DNA of 48,267 bases from positions 1 to 48,267 of the forward strand of contig NZ_JABCPZ010000059.1 in NCBI RefSeq assembly GCF_013283785.1, written 5' to 3'. Positions 37,587-46,848 of the stretch are shown here, piece by piece; positions within the stretch are counted from its first letter, which is position 1, and every line of letters starts with the position of its first letter. A program made the translations under genes and the position numbers. The notes beneath the pieces were generated by a model. The model was not told the DNA's origin. It ran no database searches and saw nothing but the letters and a program-made list of their open reading frames with translations. This DNA comes from Nonomuraea antri (lineage in GTDB: Bacteria; Actinomycetota; Actinomycetes; Streptosporangiales; Streptosporangiaceae).

Positions 37587-38327
37587 TCAGTAGGGGCTGC
37601 GGCCCTCCTTGATCGCCGCGAGCAGCCCTCGGGCGTAGACCTCGGTCGCCTGGTGCAGGCCGTGGCCGTAGCTGACCCTGGCCACGCCCAGCCCGGCCAG
37701 CCGCGCCAGGCTCGGCGTGCCCGGCCTGAACAGGATGTTCACCGGCCCGCCCACCTCGCGCACGAACGACTCGATCGCCCGCTCGTCGCCGAGCCCGATC
37801 GGGTACACGCAGTCGGCCCCCGACTCCAGGTACCGCCGCGCCCGCGCCACCGCCGCCTCGTGGGCCTCGGGGTCGCGCAGGTAGACGTCCACCCTGGCGT
37901 TGATCACCAGCGCGTCGCCGGCGGCGGCGCGCAGCTCGGCCAGGAAGTCCGCCTGGACCTCGGGGTCGACGAGCTCGCCCGCGCCCGGTTCCGAGTCCTC
38001 CACGTTGCAGCCGGACGCCCCCGCCTCGGCCAGGCGCTCGGCCAGCTCGGCGGGCTTGAGCCCGTAGCCGCGCTCGACGTCGGCGGTGACCGGGACGTCC
38101 ACGACCCGCGCGATGCGGGCCACGGCGGCCATCATCTCGGCGACCGGGGTGCGCTCGCCGTCCTCGTGGCCCAGCACCCTGGCGACCGCCGCGCTCCCGG
38201 TCGCGATCGCCGGGAACCCGGCCTCGCGCACGGCGCGGGCGGAGGCCGCGTCCCAGACGTTGGGCAGGATCAGCGGGTCGCCGGGCACGTGCAGGGCCCG
38301 CAGGCGGGCGGCCATCTCAGCAGTCAT
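37587..38327 (-). CDS. isocitrate lyase/PEP mutase family protein
   Basis: The 246-residue protein adopts the ICL/PEPM TIM-barrel pattern: PLILPNVWDAASARAVREAGF, AIATGSAAVARVLGHEDGE, VPVTADVERGYG with the Mg-binding Asp and Glu, GASGCNVEDSE, INARVDVYL, ARRYLESGADCVYPIG, and PVNILFRPGTPSLARLAGLGVARVSYG. It lacks the KKCGH catalytic loop of isocitrate lyase, so it is not the glyoxylate-cycle enzyme. Related proteins act as oxaloacetate decarboxylases, carboxyvinyl-carboxyphosphonate mutases or 2-methylisocitrate lyase-like enzymes; the reaction here is open. It stands as a single gene on the minus strand. Confidence 0.87.
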   Translation of the reverse strand: MTAEMAARLRALHVPGDPLILPNVWDAASARAVREAGFPAIATGSAAVARVLGHEDGERTPVAEMMAAVARIARVVDVPVTADVERGYGLKPAELAERLAEAGASGCNVEDSEPGAGELVDPEVQADFLAELRAAAGDALVINARVDVYLRDPEAHEAAVARARRYLESGADCVYPIGLGDERAIESFVREVGGPVNILFRPGTPSLARLAGLGVARVSYGHGLHQATEVYARGLLAAIKEGRSPY

Positions 38328-38412
38328 GGGCCGGACTCTAGGGAGCCGGCCGGCATACTCCCAGGCCCAATGGCGGTGATTTACGGCAAGCCACTTCGCG
38401 CCCGCGAGGTGG

Positions 38413-38949
38413 TCAGCAGCCGCTCTTGGCGCACTGGCCGGAGAGCTCGCCGGCCGGGCCGTCCGCCGGGTTCTCCGCGGGGGGCTCGGCGGGGGTCGTG
38501 GGCGTGCCGGGCTTGTTCCCGGTACTGCCGTTCTTGCCGGTACTGCCGGTGTTCCCCGTGTTGCCGGTCTGGGACGTGCCGCGCGAGTTCGTGTCCGCGG
38601 GCGTGTCGCCGTCGGTCACCGCGTCGCCCATGCTGCTGTCGTCCTCGGCGCCGGTGGACAGGTCGTCGCCGGGGGCGTCCGTGGTGGCGTCGCCCATCGT
38701 GGCCTCGTCGTCCTGAAGCTCCTGCGCCTCGCCGGGGCTCTGCGTCGGCGCGGGACGGCCGGCTCCCGGCTGCTGCGCGGACTCTCCGGAACCCCCGGCG
38801 AGCGAGAATCCGACACCGCCGACGGCGAGAATCGCGACGAGCGCGGAAACGGCGATGATGACGATCTTTTTCTGGTTCTTCGGGGCTCGGCGGGAATGTC
38901 CCGGCCCGGACAGGATCTCCTGGCGATCCGGCTCGATCGGATCTTGCAT
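38413..38949 (-). CDS. single-pass membrane protein with disordered extracellular region
   Basis: From the ATG at 38949 the protein has 178 residues. A charged cytosolic segment of 28 residues (ending HSRRAPKNQKK) leads to one membrane helix (IVIIAVSALVAILAVGGVGFSLAG), then a long acidic low-complexity region with near-repeats (MGDATTDAPGDD and MGDAVTDGDTPAD) and a Thr/Gly/Asn stretch (TGNTGNTGSTGKNGSTGN). It ends GQCAKSGC, two Cys that could form a disulfide. No family is recognised. It diverges from another low-complexity envelope protein (39064) across 114 bp. Confidence 0.75.
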   Translation of the reverse strand: MQDPIEPDRQEILSGPGHSRRAPKNQKKIVIIAVSALVAILAVGGVGFSLAGGSGESAQQPGAGRPAPTQSPGEAQELQDDEATMGDATTDAPGDDLSTGAEDDSSMGDAVTDGDTPADTNSRGTSQTGNTGNTGSTGKNGSTGNKPGTPTTPAEPPAENPADGPAGELSGQCAKSGC

Positions 38950-39063
38950 GGCGTTACAGCTCCCTGCGGTCGTATCGGGAAAGCTCTCCGGCTTCCGCGG
39001 GCGATGGACCACACTAGCCGCAACAGTCGAATGCTCGCGCAACAATCACGGAGGAATCACGAC

Positions 39064-39708
39064 TTGTCCCCCTTGAGAGCAATCCTCCCAGCTAAGGCCG
39101 TCCGGCTCGCCCCGGCGGCGGGGGCCGTGGTGGTGGCGTCCACGGCCGGAGCCGGTATTTTCCTGGCAATCCCCAGCACGGACGACACGCCTTCACAAGC
39201 GCACCAAAAGCCCTATCAGATAACCGCGCTTTCCCCACCGGGAACGCTCCAACCGCCGATCACCTTCAGCCCGGCGGTCACCATCACTCCGGCGACGCCT
39301 TCGCGCGTTCAGTCGCCTTCGCCGTATTCGCCGGGTGGCCCGGGCGGAAACGCGGCCTGGCCGCTGCCCGTCCCCTCCCCCGGTGGCGGGCTCGACCTGG
39401 TGGATCCCGGCGCTCCTGTCACGGGGCTCGAGGTCGTCCGTCCCAGTGCTCCGGCTCCCGTCCCCGCGCCTCCTCCGACGTCCTGGCGCAAGGAACGCGC
39501 GAGCGAGCCCCCGCCCGTCTCAGCCCCGGTTCCCTCGCGGCAGCCGGACGTCCCGCGGCCCAGAACGCCCGAACCGGACGTGCGCAGGAACGCGCCCCCG
39601 CCCGAGCCGCCGCCGGCCGCGCGCCGGGTGGGCCCCGACCCCTGCGCCACCTTCCACGACTTCCGCCGGGAACCCTGCTACAGGCTGCTCGACGACCTCA
39701 CCCGATGA
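39064..39708 (+). CDS. proline-rich envelope protein, TTG start
   Basis: The best start is a TTG at 39064, because GGAGGA lies eight bases before it and no ATG or GTG in frame gives a better context; a second TTG at 39073 is possible. The 214-residue product has a basic start (SPLRAILPAKAVRLA), one hydrophobic helix (PAAGAVVVASTAGAGIFLAIP) and then about 130 residues rich in Pro, Ser, Val and Arg. It ends with a compact GPDPCATFHDFRREPCYRLLDDL, where Cys and Cys flank a short helix. It is unrecognised, likely membrane-anchored or secreted, and shares a divergent promoter region with the 38413 gene. Confidence 0.62.
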   Translation: MSPLRAILPAKAVRLAPAAGAVVVASTAGAGIFLAIPSTDDTPSQAHQKPYQITALSPPGTLQPPITFSPAVTITPATPSRVQSPSPYSPGGPGGNAAWPLPVPSPGGGLDLVDPGAPVTGLEVVRPSAPAPVPAPPPTSWRKERASEPPPVSAPVPSRQPDVPRPRTPEPDVRRNAPPPEPPPAARRVGPDPCATFHDFRREPCYRLLDDLTR

Positions 39709-39718
39709 GCTCACGCGA

Positions 39719-39749
39719 ACGGCCCCGCCGGAGAATCCGGCGGGGCCGT
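39719..39749. terminator. bidirectional hairpin between convergent genes
   Basis: ACGGCCCCGCCGGA and its complement flank a GAA loop, a perfect 14-bp stem, between the stop of the proline-rich gene (39708) and the miaB stop (39761). Confidence 0.88.
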
Positions 39750-39760
39750 CCGTCGATGGC

Positions 39761-41257
39761 TCAGTGCGCGGCGCAGCCGCCGGTGGCGGGCGCGGGCTGC
39801 GCGGCCGAGCGGCCGATGGACGGCATGCCCAGCAGCACCCCCTTGGCCTGCTCGGGACGCTCCTGACGAGCCTGCCAGGCATCGCCGGCACGGGTGCGGC
39901 GCACCGACGTGACCGGCCCGTCGGCCACCAGGTGGTGCGGAGCCGCGTACGTGACCTCCACGGTCACCATGTCACCGGGCCGCGGCGTCTCCTCGCCCAC
40001 GGCGAAGTGCACCAGCCGGTTGTCGGGCGCGCGGCCGGACAGGCGGCGGGTGGCCTCGTCCTTACGGCCTTCGCCCTCGGCGACCAGCACCTCCAGGGTC
40101 TTGCCGACCTGCTTCTTGTTCTCCGCCCAGGAGATCTCCTCCTGCAGCGCGACCAGCCGCTCGTAGCGCTCCTGCACCACTTCCTTGGGGATCTGGTCGT
40201 CCATGGTGGCGGCCGGGGTGCCGGGGCGGATGGAGTACTGGAAGGTGAAGGCGTTGGCGAAGCGGCTCTCGCGCACGACGTCGAGCGTCTGCTGGAAGTC
40301 CTCCTCGGTCTCGCCCGGGAAGCCGACGATGATGTCGGTGGAGATCGCCGCGTCGGGCATCGCGGCCCGCACCCGCTCGATGATGCCCAGGTAGCGCTCG
40401 GCCCGGTACGAGCGGCGCATCGCCTTGAGAATCCGCGACGAGCCGGACTGCAGCGGCATGTGCAGCTGGTGCATCACGTTCGGCGTCTCGGCCATGGCGG
40501 CGATCACGTCGTCGGTGAACGCGGCCGGGTGCGGCGAGGTGAACCGCACCCGCTCCAGCCCCTCGACGGAGCCGCACGAGCGCAGCAGCTTGCCGAACGC
40601 CAGCCGGTCGCCGAACTCGACGCCGTAGGTGTTGACGTTCTGGCCGAGCAGCGTGATCTCCAGGACGCCCTGGTCGACCAGCGTGCGCACCTCGGCCAGG
40701 ATGTCGCCGGGCCGGCGGTCCTTCTCCTTGCCGCGCAGCGAGGGGACGATGCAGAAGGTGCAGGTGTTGTTGCAGCCGACCGAGATCGACACCCAGGCCG
40801 CGTAGGCGGACTCGCGCTTGGTCGGCAGGGTCGAGGGGAAGACCTCCAGCGACTCCTTCAGCTCGACCTGCGCCTCGCCCGCGATGCGCGCGCGCTCCAG
40901 CAGCACCGGCAGAGATCCGATGTTGTGGGTGCCGAACACCACGTCGACCCACGGCGCGCGGCGGACGATCTCGCCCTGGTCCTTCTGCGCCAGGCAGCCG
41001 CCCACGGCGATCTGCATGCGCGGGTTGCTCACCTTGGCCGGGCGCAGGTGGCCGAGGTTGCCGTAGAGGCGGTTGTCGGCGTTCTCGCGGACGGCACACG
41101 TGTTGAACACCACCACGTCGGCGGTCCGGCCGTCGGCGGCCGGCACGTAGCCGGCATCCTCCAGCAGGCCTGACAGCCGCTCGGAGTCGTGCACGTTCAT
41201 CTGGCACCCGTATGTGCGCACTTCGTACGTGCGGGCGCTCTCCTGGGTCACAGTCAT
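39761..41257 (-). CDS. miaB: tRNA-2-methylthio-N6-dimethylallyladenosine synthase
   Basis: MiaB is a radical-SAM enzyme that adds a methylthio group to the i6A37 base made by MiaA. The 498-residue protein has the N-terminal UPF0004 domain with cluster ligands Cys18 (TYGCQMN), Cys54 (FNTCAVRE) and Cys88 (AVGGCLAQ), then the radical-SAM CNNTCTFC (Cys162, Cys166, Cys169), STDIIVGFPGETEEDF, and a TRAM domain at about 375-445 (VLVAEGEGRKDEATRRLSGRA, RLVHFAV, VEVTYAAPHHL). The last 45 residues are a Pro/Gly/Arg tail ending GGCAAH, longer than in E. coli. The ATG at 41257 is divergent from gluA. Confidence 0.97.
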   Translation of the reverse strand: MTVTQESARTYEVRTYGCQMNVHDSERLSGLLEDAGYVPAADGRTADVVVFNTCAVRENADNRLYGNLGHLRPAKVSNPRMQIAVGGCLAQKDQGEIVRRAPWVDVVFGTHNIGSLPVLLERARIAGEAQVELKESLEVFPSTLPTKRESAYAAWVSISVGCNNTCTFCIVPSLRGKEKDRRPGDILAEVRTLVDQGVLEITLLGQNVNTYGVEFGDRLAFGKLLRSCGSVEGLERVRFTSPHPAAFTDDVIAAMAETPNVMHQLHMPLQSGSSRILKAMRRSYRAERYLGIIERVRAAMPDAAISTDIIVGFPGETEEDFQQTLDVVRESRFANAFTFQYSIRPGTPAATMDDQIPKEVVQERYERLVALQEEISWAENKKQVGKTLEVLVAEGEGRKDEATRRLSGRAPDNRLVHFAVGEETPRPGDMVTVEVTYAAPHHLVADGPVTSVRRTRAGDAWQARQERPEQAKGVLLGMPSIGRSAAQPAPATGGCAAH

Positions 41258-41382
41258 GGCAGGTTCAAGGGTAGTCGTTCCACGGGATGGCGGTGGTCGG
41301 GTGTCAATGCGTCCTGAGCCTCTGCCGAAGGTAAAAGACCAGCTTGGTGGCGCGATGTGATCGGATCGGTACCGCTCGGTTA

Positions 41383-41411
41383 GTGACCAGCGTCTTGAGA
41401 CCCTTTACCGT
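41383..41411 (+). promoter_or_regulatory. promoter of gluABCD (probably leaderless)
   Basis: GTGACC (41383-41388) and TACCGT (41406-41411) are 17 bases apart; the -10 ends 8 bases before the gluA ATG, and there is no ribosome site. Confidence 0.45.
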
Positions 41412-41419
41412 CTGTATCC

Positions 41420-42175
<756 letters not shown>

Positions 42176-42207
42176 AGCCAGCCCGTAGGAAGATTGAGGT
42201 AACCGCA

Positions 42208-43068
42208 ATGCAGATGCGTCGAACGGGGGCGGTGCTCGCCACTGGCGCCATGGCGCTTGGCCTGGCCGCGTGTGGCAGTGGGGGCTCGTACTCCACCGTC
42301 GTCGACAAGATCAAGGGTGCCAAGGAGATCACCGTCGGCACCAAGTGGGACCAGCCGAGCCTGGGCCTGAAGAAGCCGGGCGCGGCCGACCCCGAGGGGT
42401 TCGACGTCGACGTGGCCAAGGCGGTCATCGCGAAGATGGCCGGCGGGGAGAACATCAAGATCACCTGGAAGGAGTCGCCCTCGTCCAACCGCGAGGCGCT
42501 GCTCCAGAACGGCACGGTCGACATCATCTTCGCGACCTACTCCATCACCGAGGCCCGCAAGCCCAAGGTCACCTTCGGCGGCCCGTACGTCGTCGTCCAC
42601 CAGGACACGATGGTGCGCGCGTCCGACTCGGCGATCGCGAAGGCGACCGACCTGAAGGACAAGCGGATCTGCCAGGCGCAGGGCTCCAACTCCTACAAGC
42701 GCATCACCGACCCGCCGCCGGACGGCAAGCTGGGCCTGCCCGCCAAGCTGGTCGGCGCGAGCAACTACTCCGAGTGCGTGCAGAAGCTCGGCGGCAACAA
42801 CCTCGACGCCGTCACCACCGACAACCTGATCCTGGCCGGCTTCGCCGCGCAGGAGCCGGGCAAGTACAAGCTGCTCAACGACCCGTTCACCGATGAGAAG
42901 TACGGCATCGGGCTGAAGAAGGGCGACAAGACCACCTGCGAGGCCGTCAACAAGGCGGTCGCGGAGCTGTGGGCCGACGGCACCATGACCAAGCTGCTCC
43001 AGCAGTGGTTCGGCAAGACCGACCTCCAGCTGCCCACCTCCGCCCCACCGGCCGAGGGTTGCGCCTGA
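42208..43068 (+). CDS. gluB: glutamate ABC transporter substrate-binding lipoprotein
   Basis: From the ATG at 42208 (GAGGT eight bases upstream) the protein has 286 residues. The signal ends in lipobox GLAAC with Cys22. The SBP_bac_3 fold follows: ITVGTKWDQPSLGLKKPGAADPEGFDVDVAKAV, ESPSSNREALLQNGTVDIIFATYSITEARK, VQKLGGNNLDAVTTDNLILAGFA and YGIGLKKGDK, with a C-terminal helix LWADGTMTKLLQQWFG. It captures the amino acid outside and delivers it to GluC/GluD. A hairpin follows it before gluC, which fits the usual excess of binding protein over permease. Confidence 0.94.
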   Translation: MQMRRTGAVLATGAMALGLAACGSGGSYSTVVDKIKGAKEITVGTKWDQPSLGLKKPGAADPEGFDVDVAKAVIAKMAGGENIKITWKESPSSNREALLQNGTVDIIFATYSITEARKPKVTFGGPYVVVHQDTMVRASDSAIAKATDLKDKRICQAQGSNSYKRITDPPPDGKLGLPAKLVGASNYSECVQKLGGNNLDAVTTDNLILAGFAAQEPGKYKLLNDPFTDEKYGIGLKKGDKTTCEAVNKAVAELWADGTMTKLLQQWFGKTDLQLPTSAPPAEGCA

Positions 43069-43079
43069 TCCTCAAACGC

Positions 43080-43105
43080 GCGGCGGCCGGTGATCCGGCC
43101 GCCGC
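43080..43105 (+). terminator. hairpin between gluB and gluC
   Basis: GCGGCGGCCGG and CCGGCCGCCGC form a perfect 11-bp stem with a TGAT loop, 12 bases after the gluB stop. There is no U-run. It probably acts as an attenuator or a 3'-end stabiliser that keeps gluB mRNA above the permease mRNA. Confidence 0.75.
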
Positions 43106-43125
43106 CGTCTCATTGGTGGAGCACT

Positions 43126-43797
43126 ATGGACGAACTCATTGAATACGCGCCATTTCTGGCCGAAGGTTTTGTCAACAATCTGAAGCTCTCGGTGGTCATC
43201 GCGATCTTCTCGCTGGTCCTCGGCACGGTCCTGGCGGCGATGCGGGTCTCGCCGACGCCGGTGCTGCGGGCCGCGGGCAGCGCGTACGTGAACATCCTGC
43301 GCAACACCCCGCTCACGCTCGTCCTGGCCTTCTGCTACCTGGGCCTGAGCGACACGCTCGGCCTGGTGTTCTCGCACGAGGTGCCGCTGACGAACTCGTT
43401 CTGGCTGGCCGTGCTCGGCATGTCGGCCTACACCGCGGCGTTCGTCTGCGAGGTGCTGCGCTCCGGCATCAACACGGTGCCGATGGGCCAGGCCGAGGCG
43501 GCCCGGGCGATCGGGCTCACGTTCATCCAGTCACTCACCCTGGTGATCTTCCCGCAGGCGTTCCGCTCGGTGATCGCGCCGCTGGCCAGCGTGCTGATCG
43601 CGATGATCAAGAACACCACGGTGGTGGCGGCGGCCGGCTACACGATCGACGTGGCGGCGCGGATGCGGGAGACGTTCGACACGACCGGTGTCTCGATCCC
43701 CATCTTCCTCGGCATCGTGCTCGCGTTCCTGGTGGTCATCCTGCCGATCGGCTACTTCTCCGGGCGGCTGGCCCAGAAACTGGCGGTGGCCCGATGA
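43126..43797 (+). CDS. gluC: glutamate ABC transporter permease
   Basis: From the ATG at 43126 (GGTGGAG upstream) the protein has 223 residues with five or more membrane helices. The inner-membrane loop has the EAA motif GQAEAARAIGLTFIQSLTLVIFPQAFR, which contacts the ATPase. NILRNTPLTLVLAFCYLGLSD near the first periplasmic loop is typical of HisM/GltK-type permeases. Its stop overlaps the gluD start (ATGA). Confidence 0.95.
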   Translation: MDELIEYAPFLAEGFVNNLKLSVVIAIFSLVLGTVLAAMRVSPTPVLRAAGSAYVNILRNTPLTLVLAFCYLGLSDTLGLVFSHEVPLTNSFWLAVLGMSAYTAAFVCEVLRSGINTVPMGQAEAARAIGLTFIQSLTLVIFPQAFRSVIAPLASVLIAMIKNTTVVAAAGYTIDVAARMRETFDTTGVSIPIFLGIVLAFLVVILPIGYFSGRLAQKLAVAR

Positions 43798-44693
43798 GCC
43801 AGGCCTCGGTTCTCTTCGACGCGCCAGGACGTCGCGGCCGGCTGCGCAACCACCTGCTCACCGGCGTGTCCACGCTGGCGCTGCTGGCCATCGCGGGCTG
43901 GGTGCTTCTCAAGCTCCAGGAGAAGGGGCAGCTCAACCCCGACCTGTGGGCGCCGTTCTTCGCCGCCGACACCTGGAACGACTTCATCATCCCCGGCCTG
44001 ATCGGCACGCTCACGGCCGCCGTGCTCGGCGCGGTCTTCGCGCTGCTGTTCGGCGCCGTGTTCGGCATCGCCAGGCTGTCCGACCACCGGTGGATCAGAA
44101 TCCCGGCCGGGGTGATCGTGGAGCTGTTCCGCGCCATCCCGCTGCTGCTGCTGATCTTCTTCATCTGGTTCCTGGCGCCGACCGTCCTGCAGCCCGGCGA
44201 CTACGCGCTGTTCGCCATCGTGCTCGGCCTGACGCTCTACAACGGCTCGGTGCTGGCCGAGGTGTTCAGGGCGGGTATCCAGGCGGTGCCGCGCGGGCAG
44301 TCCGAGGCGGCGTACGCGATCGGCCTGCGCAAGGGCGGCGTGATGCGGCTGATCCTGCTGCCGCAGGCGCTGACCGCGATGATGCCGGCGGTGGTGAGCC
44401 AGCTCGTGGTCCTGCTCAAGGACACCGCGCTCGGCTACTTCATCGTCTACGTCGACCTGCTGAACATGGGCTTCAAGACGCTGCCCTCGTCCCTGCCCGG
44501 CACGAAGCTGATCTCGGCGGTCGTCATCGGCGTGATCTACATCCTGCTGGCCATGGCGCTGAGCTGGGTGGCGCACTGGCTGGAGAAGCGCAGCCGGCGC
44601 AGCCGCAAGACGGCGGCCGGCCCGATCGAGCCGCCCGGCGGCGCGCCCGGGCTGACCGCGCAGCCGGGCGCGGGCATGCCCGCCGTCGACTGA
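43794..44693 (+). CDS. gluD: glutamate ABC transporter permease
   Basis: The 299-residue second permease has hydrophobic helices from about residue 20, VELFRAIPLLLLIFFIWFLAP, and the EAA motif SEAAYAIGLRKGGVMRLILLPQAL. An extended cytosolic C-terminus (after WLEKRSRRSRK) of about 35 residues is rich in Pro and Gly and is of no known function. Its stop is followed by a GC-rich tandem repeat. Confidence 0.95.
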   Translation: MSQASVLFDAPGRRGRLRNHLLTGVSTLALLAIAGWVLLKLQEKGQLNPDLWAPFFAADTWNDFIIPGLIGTLTAAVLGAVFALLFGAVFGIARLSDHRWIRIPAGVIVELFRAIPLLLLIFFIWFLAPTVLQPGDYALFAIVLGLTLYNGSVLAEVFRAGIQAVPRGQSEAAYAIGLRKGGVMRLILLPQALTAMMPAVVSQLVVLLKDTALGYFIVYVDLLNMGFKTLPSSLPGTKLISAVVIGVIYILLAMALSWVAHWLEKRSRRSRKTAAGPIEPPGGAPGLTAQPGAGMPAVD

Positions 44694-44716
44694 CGTGCGT
44701 CCCCGGGGGCCGCTGC

Positions 44717-44797
44717 GCTCCCGGGGATGACCCTCGCGCTCCCGGGGTGACCCTTGTGCTTCGGGGGTGGCCCTGGTGCTCCCGGGGGCGCGCTCGT
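44717..44797 (+). repeat. 20-21-bp tandem repeat, 4 copies, after gluD
   Basis: Units start at 44717, 44738, 44758 and 44778, each beginning GCTCCCGGGG or GCTTCGGGGG. It fills much of the 171-bp gap between gluD and the S9 peptidase gene. The self-complementary CCCGGG cores could also form structures. Confidence 0.8.
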
Positions 44798-44864
44798 CCC
44801 GGGATCCGCGGTGTCATCCCTGACCATCGCGCACGCTCGGCGATCTTCCGGCAAGATTCCTCCT

Positions 44865-46754
44865 ATGCCATATCGGCCGTCCCCCCTGTCGACCATGACC
44901 GTGGCCCGCGCCGGGCTGCGCCTCGGCTGGCCCACCGCCCGCGACGGCCGGGTGTGGTGGACCGAGGACCGTCCCGACGAGGGCGGGCGCACCACGATCA
45001 TGCGGCTCGCCGCCGACGGCGTCCGCCGCGAGCTGCTGCCCGCGCCGTGGAACGCGCGCACCCGGGTGCACGAGTACGGCGGCCGGCCGTACGCGATCAC
45101 CCCCGACGGCGACGTGATCTTCGCCAACCACGCCGACCAGCGGCTCTACCGGCTCGGCACCGGCGACCCCACCCCCATCACGCCCGAGGGCGACGGCTCG
45201 CGGTACGCGGACCTGCTCGTCCACGACGGCCAGGTGTGGTGCGTACGCGAGCGGCACGCGGAAGACGGCAAGATCACCCGGGCGGTCGTGGCGATCCCGC
45301 TCGACGGCGGCCAGGCCCGCGAATGGGCCACCGGCTGCGACTTCTACGCCTCTCCCGCGCTCTCCCCCGACGGCCGGCACCTGGCCTACGTCTGCTGGAA
45401 CCACCCCCGCATGCCGTGGAACGGCACCGAGCTGCGGGTCACCCGCCTGTCCGACGGCGCCTACTGGACGGTCGCCGGCGGCCCGTCTGAGTCCGTGCTC
45501 GCCCCGCAGTGGAAGGACGACAGCCGCCTCTACCTGGTCTCCGACCGGTCCGGCTGGTGGAACCTGGACGAGATCGGCCTCGACGGCACCGCCCGCAGGC
45601 CGCTGCACCCGGCCGAGGAGGAGTTCGCGGCCCCGCCGTGGCAGCTCGGCGGGGCGCCGTACCTGGTGCTGGGCGACGGGCGGCTCGCGGTCCTGCACGG
45701 GCGCGGCGACCTGCGCCTGGGCCTGCTCGACCCGGATACGGGCGCGCTGCGCGACCTCGACGTGCCCTGGTCCGGCTGGCAGGCGGCGCTGGCCGCCGAC
45801 GGCGGTTCACCGGCCGCCGACGGCGGTTCGCTGAGCCCCGACGGCGGTTCACTGGGCGCCGACGGCGGGTCGCTGGTCGGCGTCGGGTATGCGCCCACCG
45901 TCCCGACCTCGGTGGTCCGCGTCTCGGTGGAGACCGGGCAGACCGAGACGCTCAGCGCCGGGCTCGACGAGTTGCCCGACACCGTTCCCCTGCCGCTGCC
46001 GCGCGCCATACGCAGCCACGGTGACGTGCACGGCTACCTCTACCCGCCGGCCGCGGGCCAGGAGCCCGACGACGACCGCCCGCCACCGTACGTGATCTTC
46101 GTGCACGGCGGGCCGACCTCACACGCGCGCACCGAGCTCGACCTGGAGAAGGTGTTCCTGACCTCGCGCGGCATCGGCGTGCTCGACCTCAACTACGGCG
46201 GCTCCACCGGCTACGGCCGCGCCTACCGCGACAGGCTCAAGGGCGAGTGGGGCGTGGTGGACGTGGCCGACGCGGTCGCCGCCGCGCGCTGGCTGGCCGA
46301 GGACGGCCTGGCCGACCCGGCACGCATCGCGATCCGCGGCGGCAGCGCGGGCGGCTGGACCGTGATGGCCGCCTGCTGCCGGTCCGACGTGTTCGCGGGC
46401 GGCGTGTCGTACTTCGGGGTGAGCGCGCTCGGCCCGCTGGTGGCCCACACGCACGACTTCGAGTCGCGGTACGTGGAATGGCTGGTCGGTCCGGAGGATC
46501 CGCAGGTGTACGCGAGCCGGGAGCCGCTGGCGCTGGTCGACGGCGTGTCCTGCCCGATGCTGCTCCTGCAGGGGCTCGACGACCCGGTGGTGCCGCCCGC
46601 GCAGTCGGCCGCCTTCGCCGACGCGCTGGCCGAGCGCGGCGTGCCGTGCACGTACCTGGCCTTCGACGGCGAGTCGCACGGCTTCCGCCGCACCGAGACC
46701 CGGGCCGCGGCGCTGGCCGCCGAGCTGGCGTTCTATCAGCAGCTCTTCGGCTGA
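44865..46754 (+). CDS. S9 family serine peptidase (acylaminoacyl/dipeptidyl-peptidase type)
   Basis: From the ATG at 44865 the protein has 629 residues, without a signal peptide. The N-terminal half is a beta-propeller (WTEDRPDEGGRTTIMRLAADG, HEYGGRPYAITPDGDVIFAN, LVSDRSGWWNLDEI). The C-terminal alpha/beta hydrolase has HGGPTSHARTELDLEKVF, Ser494 in RGGSAGGWTVMAACC, Asp573 in GLDDPVVPP and His605 in GESHGFRR. These cytosolic enzymes cleave short or acylated peptides. Residues 311-338 are four tandem 7-residue repeats (ADGGSPA, ADGGSLS, PDGGSLG, ADGGSLV) in a propeller loop. AAGATT ending 6 bases before the ATG suggests a leaderless transcript. Confidence 0.92.
   Translation: MPYRPSPLSTMTVARAGLRLGWPTARDGRVWWTEDRPDEGGRTTIMRLAADGVRRELLPAPWNARTRVHEYGGRPYAITPDGDVIFANHADQRLYRLGTGDPTPITPEGDGSRYADLLVHDGQVWCVRERHAEDGKITRAVVAIPLDGGQAREWATGCDFYASPALSPDGRHLAYVCWNHPRMPWNGTELRVTRLSDGAYWTVAGGPSESVLAPQWKDDSRLYLVSDRSGWWNLDEIGLDGTARRPLHPAEEEFAAPPWQLGGAPYLVLGDGRLAVLHGRGDLRLGLLDPDTGALRDLDVPWSGWQAALAADGGSPAADGGSLSPDGGSLGADGGSLVGVGYAPTVPTSVVRVSVETGQTETLSAGLDELPDTVPLPLPRAIRSHGDVHGYLYPPAAGQEPDDDRPPPYVIFVHGGPTSHARTELDLEKVFLTSRGIGVLDLNYGGSTGYGRAYRDRLKGEWGVVDVADAVAAARWLAEDGLADPARIAIRGGSAGGWTVMAACCRSDVFAGGVSYFGVSALGPLVAHTHDFESRYVEWLVGPEDPQVYASREPLALVDGVSCPMLLLQGLDDPVVPPAQSAAFADALAERGVPCTYLAFDGESHGFRRTETRAAALAAELAFYQQLFG
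45795..45878 (+). repeat. in-frame 21-bp tandem repeat, 4 copies, in the S9 peptidase gene
   Basis: Units of 21 bp at 45795, 45816, 45837 and 45858 encode DGGS-centred heptapeptides. All keep the frame, so the propeller loop is simply longer by about 20 residues. Confidence 0.88.
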
Positions 46755-46848
46755 CGTCCCCGGTTTCCCCACCGCCTCGGCAACCCCGTAAGTCGTCGTC
46801 CGCATTACCAGACTCACGGGGGTCGCTGTCGCTATCATGATCCGCAAT

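Noticed and set aside
37587..38327. Isocitrate lyase partner of aceB
   Set aside because: The protein belongs to the ICL/PEPM superfamily but lacks the KKCGH loop and is half the length of isocitrate lyase.
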